From Phoronis ovalis (taxonomy: Eukaryota > Phoronida > Phoronidae): DNA of 28,155 bases. Below the pieces are notes generated by a model that saw only the letters and a list, made by a program, of their open reading frames with translations, was not told the DNA's origin and made no database searches. Positions 24,101-28,155 of the stretch are shown in pieces. Every line of letters begins with the position of its first letter. The first letter of the stretch is position 1. The stretch spans positions 1 to 28,155 of the forward strand of contig JAOXYB010039506.1 in the NCBI GenBank assembly GCA_028565635.1. The letters are read 5' to 3'. The position numbers were made by a program, and so were the translations under genes.

Positions 24101-27100
24101 GTACACTATGAGACCTTTTGTATTTTTCTACTAAAGAATTGTGAAGCTTACCTTTGTTGTTGATGAATTTGACATCTGACTGTCATCATCATCGTCTTCA
24201 GCTCCTGTCTCCTCTTCATCAAGTTCAGACTCCTCTTCATCATCAACATCCTCTTCGTCTTCATATTCAGTCTCCTCGTCTTCCAATTCCTCATCTTCCT
24301 GCAGTGTAAATTTAATATTAGCTTATTAACAAATATATATATACTTACACAATCAGTTGAGCCCAGGACTGTAAAACTACGTACAGACAGTGCCAATTTT
24401 TAAAAAAGATATTTTTCACCGATTTTTATTTTAAAAATAATATTATAATTAAACTAATAGTTTCTAAATTCAGTACATGCAGTTTATACGTATTTGTTAA
24501 TGTCGTTTTGGAGTAGTGGTGTATCGTGTGTGCACACTTTTTTCTAAAAAGCTTTATGCAAGCTGAACAGAAATAACATTTGTACAGATAACAGCTGCTA
24601 TATTCCACAGACAGCATGCAAGTAACAAGATATAAACAATAATATATGAACCAAGGTACTTGAATCTGGCTACATACTATAAGTAAAAGACAGTAAGTAA
24701 ATGGTGTACATTATCTGTATAATAAACCAACCTCTTCATCTGTATATTCATCTTCTTCCCCTTCTACTTCCTCATCCTCCTCTTCCTCATCTGCAAAAGA
24801 ATTTTTAAAGTATTACTGCAAAATGAATATGGCAGGTCATAGGTAATGCATTATAGGTTGAAAACCTGCAATTGGATCAATAATACTATTGATACCACTG
24901 TGCCATTACAAGCCAAAACCATTTACTTACCTGTAAGCCACTACAATTTAATCATATTGATGTAACTTCCGTGCCAAACTGTTAGTACTAACATTCATAC
25001 AACTTATCAGCAAATATAGCATACCTGGTGTGACGACTTCGATCTGACTCACTTACCGCACGCTGAAGGACCACGACTAGCAGTTTCAGATGTTGTATCC
25101 GAATACGCGACAGGGACAGGGGTATAATTCTGTACAGGGTATGGTTTCGTAGCACCATCTGGTGCTAGCCACATTTTTTCTTTACCCTTCCAAAACTGAT
25201 TTGGGGGTAATAACATTTGAATCTTGTTGCCTCTCTTTGTTCGTTTACACTGCTGTATTTCATCACAGTCTGATCCAAGACCTGGGTGAACATTCTTTAA
25301 GTAATTGATGTGTTGGTTTATATCATAATTTTGGACAGGATATGGCGTCTTTTTTCCTTCAGGTGACACCCATGTTTTATGCAAACTCCAGTCAATTTGT
25401 TTTGGAGTCAAAAATCGTTTATTCTTCTCTACCTTTGTTGTTTTGCTAAGTTTCAATATTTTTTTGGGTGGGTTGGTTTTAGAATTACGTTTTTTAGAAA
25501 CTTTTCTTTTAGCTGGCAAAACCTCGGATACATCAGCAAAGGAAACAGACTTAGTAGCGTGAACAGATTTAGGTTTTTCTGCAGGTGTTTCTTGCATGGA
25601 TGTTGTAGCATGAAGTGATTTTTGTTCTTCATTAAGTGAAGTATTAGACTCTACAGGCGTAGATAATGGCTCTCCCATAGCAGAAAGCTCAGATGCTGAT
25701 GGAATGGGTGGTTTTCCAGTGGTGTAGATGACTTTGGGCGGTGGCTTATAGATTCCGCAACGTCGAGAGTGCAGATCTTTGAAGTGGAAATTCAGTACAA
25801 ATTGCCTCCAGGCAAAGTGGCTTATGATTGTTAGAGCTGATTAGTAATAAAGAAAGAAAACAGAACAGTATAATTTAAAATAAAGTTAGGGATATATGTA
25901 ACAGTTAGAACTTTATTGATTCACAAGTTCTGTACATCAGTTGGCATTTACTTAGCGATACAATCTTGATTCTCATTGGTTTGCCATATTTTACAATAAC
26001 AATTGATATGACATAAGCACAAGTATATATGTTATAGACATAAAGAATCTGTGATGCAATACAAAGAACAATGCATACATAACAATACAGGGACATGCAA
26101 TAACTTACATTGCCTTGCAGTATAGGGGATAGTTCAATCTTGTGCACTCTTGAATCTGCTATTTTAGTATGCACTAGTTTTGTATTCCGCTCTTTTATCT
26201 GTGCCCTAACTTATGTTTTGTGCCATTTTGTTTGGTTACTGATTACGTAATTGTTTTTCATCCAGTGTGAATTTCAACAACAGCTAATAAGTGTCTGAAA
26301 TTGAGCTGTACTTGTTATATGGTTAATACTAAAAAACTAGCCTACCTCGTCTCTGGTTAGGATTCATTGGATGTGGTACCTTACTCTCCAGCACCTTTTG
26401 CCTTTCTGCATACGGGGATATAGATTTATCCCTCGGCCAGCCTGGTACACATAAGAATTTTAGTAAAGCAGAAAAATAAGTGAATGCATAATAAGGAAAG
26501 AAGAATAAAGTCAAAGAATAGTTAAATATTTAGAACAGTGAAGGTTTTAAATGACAGTTTGTGTAAGAAATAAAGAGAAATGCTGTTGTCACGTTTGTTT
26601 ATAGTATTATGATTTAAATGTTACTTCACATGTAAGGTGCCAGATGTGTTCAGTTTGCACCATGTATTTCTTTACTTACGTTTTGGTCTCCCCCGCCTTC
26701 TATTATCGATAGATGTCTGACTATTATTATTTCTAGAACTGCTAGCTATGATTTCATAACCACCCTCTACAACATTGGTACAACTGAAACCACCGACTAA
26801 GGTAAAATGCATACAAATATAACAAATCAAAACAAGAAACTTTCTGCAGCATGCATTTATAACAATTGTTGAAATACAAATCCTTGCCTTCTGTTTTTAA
26901 GAAGCAACTATGAGAGATTTCTAGTCAAAAGAGGGTAGATATACTGCACATATACACATATCCACACATTTCTGAGCAAAACACCAGTACAATAAAACAT
27001 TATTACCATCAGAACATCTAAAACTTAGACAAAATTTTCCAGGCAGAAACAACCAGCAGTAAAACTTCAGAAGTGGAACTTTTTACACCAATCAAAATTG

Positions 27101-27869
27101 TCACTCGCAAAGTTTCGTAATCTAACTATTTAGACTGGTAATGTAATGGTGAAATGGTTATATAATTTATGACAAGAATTATTCTTCATAAACATACCAT
27201 CAGCCATGGATTCACTGTCCTCGATGCTAACATCATTCTTCTTTACCTTCTCAAAGTATTGTTTTTCAACTTCATCTGGTTCTACTTTATCCATTATTAT
27301 TTTTAACTTATTCTATAAAACAAATTAGAAGGGCACTACTTAACTGTGAAATATCAAACGCAAATAACTGTACCTAATAAGGTTGGGATCAGTATATTTC
27401 ACACACTGCACTATGTATTAATCTTGGTCACATAACCAACATACACACATTTGTATTTTTTATAAGTAAGTAGTATTAAGCATGCTACAGAAAACTTAAA
27501 ACAATTACTCGGGCAGAAATTACATGTCATTCCCAAAGCTAGATACCCCAGTATTTTCCTTATCTGATATCAGAAGCTTAATTTGACATCATACTACATT
27601 CCTTATGGCACAACAATCATGTTTTAAAATTCCCAGTTTTAATTTTCCTGTTGCTAAAAACTCCATATAAAAAGGCACAGGGTCCCATATCAAAAAGGAC
27701 AAAAATTGCTGAATTGTGAACATTTTACAGTACCTGCAGACCTTCTAGTCTTTTTATCTCAGTTTCTTTTTTTCCATTAAAGTCTGTCACTTTCGTTGGT
27801 TCATTAGCTGGACTTAGTTTCTGTACTTTCTTCACCAATTTTGTCACACTTGAGGAAGCATCTTGACAT
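5957..27869 (-). CDS. NPHP1: Nephrocystin-1, 5' end beyond the window
   Basis: Nephrocystin-1 is a scaffold of the ciliary transition zone and of cell junctions, and acts with NPHP4 and RPGRIP1L (family knowledge). I joined 22 GT-AG exons: 27869-27734, 27312-27198, 26796-26680, 26441-26346, 25836-25057, 24790-24732, 24298-24152, 23216-23122, 18670-18567, 18109-18033, 17755-17576, 13750-13622, 13224-13153, 11989-11954, 11584-11474, 11134-11052, 10202-10126, 9161-9062, 8890-8704, 8377-8333, 6826-6710, 6109-5957. They sum to 3016 nt. The first base completes a codon from upstream, leaving 1004 codons plus stop. Motifs matching vertebrate nephrocystin-1 include [58 protein letters not shown] and YEPFDVTE. 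The order is coiled coil, extra insert, acidic region, SH3, nephrocystin homology domain. The vertebrate protein is about 730 residues; the excess is the insert of exons 3-5. The initiator Met and promoter are not in the window. Introns not described separately show only A+T-rich sequence. Confidence 0.95.
6710..6826 (-). CDS. NPHP1: NPHP1 exon 21
   Basis: This 39-codon exon encodes [20 protein letters not shown], then [12 protein letters not shown], matching the vertebrate C-terminal ...LPLLHSTRLPPF. Phase 0-0, donor AAC|gtaagt. Confidence 0.94.
6827..8332 (-). other. NPHP1 intron, 1.5 kb
   Basis: The intron between exons 21 and 20 is A+T-rich. I see no nested gene or inverted-repeat element in it. 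Confidence 0.6.
8333..8377 (-). CDS. NPHP1: NPHP1 exon 20: 45-nt exon
   Basis: This is a 15-codon exon, [15 protein letters not shown], phase 0-0, between GTTCTGCAG and AAG|gtagga. It aligns with SSWAGKESTLKRSEKRDK. Confidence 0.88.
8704..8890 (-). CDS. NPHP1: NPHP1 exon 19
   Basis: The exon encodes 62 whole codons, including [31 protein letters not shown] and [11 protein letters not shown]. These match LPETLIGN, LLKDRMSLQST and EQPDVMDALR of the vertebrate protein. The donor is AGG|gtatac. Confidence 0.94.
9062..9161 (-). CDS. NPHP1: NPHP1 exon 18
   Basis: The exon encodes [20 protein letters not shown], then [13 protein letters not shown]. It corresponds to the MTMRRQPQLLVKL region. Acceptor GTTTTCAG and donor GA|gtaagt agree in phase with both neighbours. 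Confidence 0.85.
9162..11051 (-). other. NPHP1 introns around exon 17
   Basis: Two introns of about 0.96 and 0.85 kb flank the 77-nt exon 17. Apart from A+T-rich sequence I find no element or coding part. Confidence 0.5.
10126..10202 (-). CDS. NPHP1: NPHP1 exon 17
   Basis: The exon encodes [20 protein letters not shown] plus TISRR, nearly identical to the vertebrate [19 protein letters not shown] motif. Phase 2 start, phase 1 end. Confidence 0.95.
11052..11134 (-). CDS. NPHP1: NPHP1 exon 16
   Basis: The exon encodes [20 protein letters not shown] followed by DGSPMAN, with the conserved ELSCGW. It ends in phase 2 at AA|gtaaat. Confidence 0.92.
11474..11584 (-). CDS. NPHP1: NPHP1 exon 15
   Basis: This phase 0-0 exon of 37 codons contains [20 protein letters not shown] and VYVRT, matching FIRSN...LGILFELGISYIR of the vertebrate protein. 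Confidence 0.93.
11954..11989 (-). CDS. NPHP1: NPHP1 exon 14: 36-nt micro-exon
   Basis: This is a 12-codon exon, [12 protein letters not shown], between acceptor CAGTTACAG and donor CCA|gtaagt, phase 0-0. It supplies residues at the place where the vertebrate protein has a short stretch before the SFVRSN-like segment. It is an inference from splice sites and frame, because so short a peptide has little homology signal. Confidence 0.7.
12023..12114. repeat. 30-bp tandem repeat, three copies
   Basis: ACAATGCAGAAAAATAATGT followed by RCTCATGTAT is repeated three times almost exactly. It begins 34 bp upstream, in transcript direction, of the 36-nt NPHP1 micro-exon, close to where the branch site should be. 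The open reading frame it makes on the plus strand is a by-product of a 30-bp period. Confidence 0.93.
12161..12587. mobile_element. 427-bp miniature transposon with 8-bp target duplication
   Basis: It is flanked by ACTCAGAC at 12153-12160 and 12588-12595. The left end is CCCGGGGGGGGGTTACTCAA; the right end, read inward, is CTCGGGGGGGTACTCAAG. The interior repeats TTTGGATTGCTACCC with about 30-36 bp spacing. The design (G-rich ends, internal short tandem repeats, 8-bp duplication) is the same as the element at 1980. It lies in the intron between NPHP1 exons 13 and 14. Confidence 0.85.
13153..13224 (-). CDS. NPHP1: NPHP1 exon 13
   Basis: This 24-codon exon encodes [20 protein letters not shown] plus FSTK, which lines up with VLSNIH...KTWTFS of vertebrate nephrocystin-1. 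Donor is AAG|gtaata. Confidence 0.92.
13622..13750 (-). CDS. NPHP1: NPHP1 exon 12: homology-domain core
   Basis: This phase 0-0 exon of 43 codons contains [20 protein letters not shown] and CLFDGTN, matching IPLPG...LSRHVRLCLFDG of the vertebrate protein. It follows the 3.8 kb intron. Confidence 0.95.
13939..14516. mobile_element. 578-bp non-autonomous DNA transposon
   Basis: The inverted ends are CATACTTGGCAACC (left) and GGTTGGCAAGTATG (right), 14 bp with one difference, flanked by CCATAT at 13933-13938 and 14517-14522. The left part has repeated TCCCG/TGTCCTG words. It carries no transposase, and the open stretches in it have no recognisable product. It lies in the 3.8 kb NPHP1 intron. 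Confidence 0.75.
15440..15800. mobile_element. Small element with 15-bp perfect inverted ends
   Basis: TAGGATTGCTGCTAT at 15440-15454 is the exact reverse complement of 15786-15800. The outermost TA on each side could be a TA target duplication, as made by Tc1/mariner-type transposases. The interior is about 330 bp and non-coding. Confidence 0.6.
17576..17755 (-). CDS. NPHP1: NPHP1 exon 11: conserved homology-domain core
   Basis: This phase 0-0 exon of 60 codons contains [20 protein letters not shown], one of the most conserved stretches of nephrocystin-1, then [13 protein letters not shown]. Donor is AAA|gtaagt. Confidence 0.95.
18033..18109 (-). CDS. NPHP1: NPHP1 exon 10: linker into the nephrocystin homology domain
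   Basis: The exon encodes [20 protein letters not shown] followed by KNAVKE, with donor GAG|gtaggt. It corresponds to the vertebrate segment WSAVQKAISE. A vertebrate-type extra stretch that can follow this point is not present; the next exon joins directly to the TDVL segment. Confidence 0.85.
18567..18670 (-). CDS. NPHP1: NPHP1 exon 9: second half of SH3 domain
   Basis: The exon encodes [15 protein letters not shown], then [10 protein letters not shown], with the SH3 Trp pair and the ...GLVP..Y ligand-face motif. It ends IQTE in phase 1. The second acidic block that follows the vertebrate SH3 is almost absent here. Confidence 0.93.
19566..19572 (+). promoter_or_regulatory. Candidate TATA box of the lectin gene
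   Basis: TATAAAT lies 66 nt before the start codon. The pseudogene copy appears to lack this stretch, being about 30 nt shorter between the shared GGAAGTTA and TGACAAT. Assignment is by sequence match and position only. Confidence 0.3.
19638..20555 (+). CDS. Secreted C-type lectin, two exons
   Basis: Exons 19638-20208 and 20443-20555 join in phase 1 (CCAG|gtacat, TTTTACAG|GC) into 227 residues. Residues 1 to about 20 form a signal peptide ([15 protein letters not shown]). Residues 30-90 look like a helical neck with Cys71 and Cys78, possibly for chain pairing. Residues 93-227 are a long-form C-type lectin domain with cysteines 93, 105, 122, 201, 217 and 225, a WWVGG version of the WIGL motif and WNPG before the loop. 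The sugar-site motif is QPN (192-194), and WND is replaced by WNS (212-214), so calcium and sugar binding may be altered. It lies within an NPHP1 intron on the opposite strand. Reading through the donor would give a shorter protein without the last three cysteines, so splicing is preferred. A likely role is recognition of glycans outside the cell. Confidence 0.92.
20555..20560 (+). other. Candidate polyadenylation signal overlapping the lectin stop
   Basis: AATAAA begins on the last base of the TAA stop. If used, the 3' untranslated region would be very short. A later signal may be used instead. Confidence 0.3.
20918..21120 (+). repeat. 41-bp minisatellite, about five copies
   Basis: Units start at 20918, 20959, 21000, 21041 and 21082 with CAAGTCCCAAGAACCATACC and differ by only one or two bases. 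A single diverged unit lies in the matching place upstream of the first lectin (about 19245-19288), so the array arose after the segmental duplication by expansion of a single-copy sequence. Confidence 0.93.
21418..22321 (+). pseudogene. C-type lectin pseudogene, tandem copy
   Basis: This is a second copy of the lectin, with the same start (MFLQL) and exon borders (21418-21967 and 22206-22321). It has lost 4 nt near 21521-21528, giving a TAA at 21529-21531, codon 38. Relative to the intact copy it also has a TGA in place of Cys78 (21636-21638), an 8-nt loss near 21811-21817, and both Trp codons of the WWVGG motif turned into TGA (21865-21870). The donor, the acceptor and the whole 3' exon are undamaged. 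That exon has EPN in the sugar-site position, ENC, WNV in place of WND, and the final FICEQ. Confidence 0.93.
22647..22847. mobile_element. 201-bp non-autonomous DNA transposon, hAT-like
   Basis: The element is flanked by an identical 8-bp direct repeat, CATGTATG (22639-22646 and 22848-22855). Its ends are G-rich on the left (AGGAGGGGTAGGGGTA) and C-rich on the right, forming a loose inverted repeat. It contains GCTCGC words in both orientations and A-tracts. It interrupts sequence that is continuous in the first duplication unit, showing insertion after or independent of the duplication. It has no coding capacity. Confidence 0.75.
23122..23216 (-). CDS. NPHP1: NPHP1 exon 8: first half of SH3 domain
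   Basis: The exon encodes [14 protein letters not shown], then [17 protein letters not shown], the RT-loop half of an SH3 domain. The donor interrupts an Arg codon in phase 2 (AG|gtaaga). The following intron is the large one that contains the lectin locus on the other strand. Confidence 0.93.
24152..24298 (-). CDS. NPHP1: NPHP1 exon 7: acidic segment before SH3
   Basis: This phase 0-0 exon of 49 codons starts [18 protein letters not shown] and ends [15 protein letters not shown], with donor AAG|gtaagc. It is dominated by Glu and Asp, as in the E-rich block before the vertebrate SH3 domain. Confidence 0.9.
24732..24790 (-). CDS. NPHP1: NPHP1 exon 6: acidic segment
   Basis: This 59-nt exon runs from TTTTGCAG to GAG|gttggt and encodes [20 protein letters not shown]. 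It forms the first part of the Glu-rich region that precedes the SH3 domain in nephrocystin-1. Confidence 0.85.
25057..25836 (-). CDS. NPHP1: NPHP1 exon 5: large extra exon with tryptophan repeats
   Basis: This 780-nt phase 1-1 exon runs from acceptor AATCAG to donor G|gtaagt and supplies about 260 residues. In order it holds a region with Trp and Pro ([15 protein letters not shown]), a Ser/Thr-rich part, a basic patch ([18 protein letters not shown], about 25460-25513), and two 30-residue repeats at about 25325-25414 and 25124-25213. Each repeat has two Trp and the pattern W-[VL]-[SA]-P-[ED]-G, then PYPVQNY. It is open across its length, in frame with both neighbours, and not found in the vertebrate protein as I know it. 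Function unknown. Confidence 0.85.
26346..26441 (-). CDS. NPHP1: NPHP1 exon 4: extra exon
   Basis: This is a phase 1-1 exon of 96 nt. It encodes [20 protein letters not shown] followed by [11 protein letters not shown]. The end of this peptide loosely resembles the PYPVQNY repeat of the next exon and may be a degenerate third unit. It has no recognised vertebrate counterpart. Confidence 0.75.
26680..26796 (-). CDS. NPHP1: NPHP1 exon 3: extra exon with AT-hook-like motif
   Basis: This is a phase 1-1 exon of 117 nt between CCTTAG and C|gtaagt. It encodes a Ser/Asn-rich stretch ([14 protein letters not shown]) followed by RRRGRPK, which fits the AT-hook consensus (GRP core with flanking basic residues) at about 26681-26701. 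I know of no counterpart in vertebrate nephrocystin-1. Inclusion is inferred from clean splice sites and frame. Confidence 0.75.
27198..27312 (-). CDS. NPHP1: NPHP1 exon 2: end of coiled coil
   Basis: The exon starts [20 protein letters not shown] and ends [10 protein letters not shown], in phase 1 (G|gtatgt). It continues the helical, charged N-terminal segment. In vertebrate nephrocystin-1 the acidic region follows directly here. In this gene three extra exons intervene first. Confidence 0.85.
27734..27869 (-). CDS. NPHP1: NPHP1 exon 1 in window: coiled coil
   Basis: The exon encodes 45 residues, starting [19 protein letters not shown] and ending EIKRLEGLQ. It matches the N-terminal coiled coil of nephrocystin-1. 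It begins after an acceptor at TATAATAG with one base that completes a codon from an upstream exon outside the window. It ends in phase 0 at CAG|gtactg. An ATG at its first base is in a different frame and soon hits a stop, so it is not the start. Confidence 0.85.
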
Positions 27870-28028
27870 CTATTATATATATTGAATATAGTAGAGAAAC
27901 GATTTCATCAAGACTTGACTAATCATAGCAAAAACAAGGAAAATAGTGTGAACTCTTCATATACTAATAAAGTGCGAACTCTTCATAATAAAGTGGAGAC
28001 TGCTGACAAAATGGAGCATTAACATATA

Positions 28029-28155
28029 AGGGCTGTTCCGCTTTTAATTGTACGGGAGGGTGGAAGGCACTTTTTTTGTTCTGGTACCCACCACCTGGAA
28101 TTTAAAATTAAAATGGACCCCCACTACCCAGAATTTTTTTTTTTAATTTCCCAAG
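28029..28155. mobile_element. Possible transposon end cut by the window edge
   Basis: GGGCTGTTCCGCTTTTAATT, a G-rich stretch and CCCCCACTACCCAGAATTTT differ in composition from the surrounding A+T-rich intron and resemble the G/C-rich ends of the other small elements. The other end is outside the window. Confidence 0.35.

Noticed and set aside
24148-24396. Open stretch on the minus strand rich in Lys, Arg and Met
   Set aside because: It reads NPHP1 exon 7 in the wrong frame and runs into the intron; the Glu/Asp-rich frame has matching splice phases.
27840-27869. ATG at the start of the first NPHP1 exon as the initiator
   Set aside because: That ATG is out of the coiled-coil frame and its frame closes after about 21 codons; the exon has an acceptor site and continues from upstream.

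Overview
The window is about one third G+C and comes from an animal nuclear genome. It has short spliced exons with GT-AG introns, many small DNA-transposon copies, and genes for a ciliary protein and secreted lectins. The mix of C-type lectins, compact exons and hAT-like miniature elements suggests an aquatic invertebrate, perhaps a mollusc or other lophotrochozoan. The phylum cannot be fixed from the sequence alone.

The main gene is nephrocystin-1 (NPHP1), on the minus strand. It runs from the right part of the window (coiled-coil exon at 27734-27869) to a TAG stop at 5957-5959. I read 22 exons. All introns are GT-AG, all phases agree, and together they encode 1004 residues. The order is: coiled coil, an unusual insert of about 331 residues, acidic stretch, SH3 domain, nephrocystin homology domain, conserved C-terminus. 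The first exon(s) and the promoter lie beyond the right edge.

The insert is the most unusual feature. It is encoded by three consecutive exons (117, 96 and 780 nt), each phase 1-1 and divisible by three. It carries an AT-hook-like motif, a lysine-rich patch and two copies of a 30-residue tryptophan repeat ending in PYPVQNY. Skipping all three exons would leave a protein close in length to vertebrate nephrocystin-1.

The 4.45 kb intron that splits the SH3 domain holds, on the opposite strand, a two-exon secreted C-type lectin gene (19638-20555). A tandem-duplicated copy (21418-22321) has become a pseudogene in its 5' exon. The duplication covers roughly 19206-20876 and 20877-22870, and a 41-bp minisatellite lies between the two coding parts.

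The left 5.9 kb has no convincing host gene. It holds nested miniature transposons (1884-2742), a relative of the 201-bp element found at 22647, a decayed LINE endonuclease fragment (3952-4430), a short inverted repeat and low-complexity DNA. Further miniature elements sit in NPHP1 introns at 12161-12587, 13939-14516 and 15440-15800.
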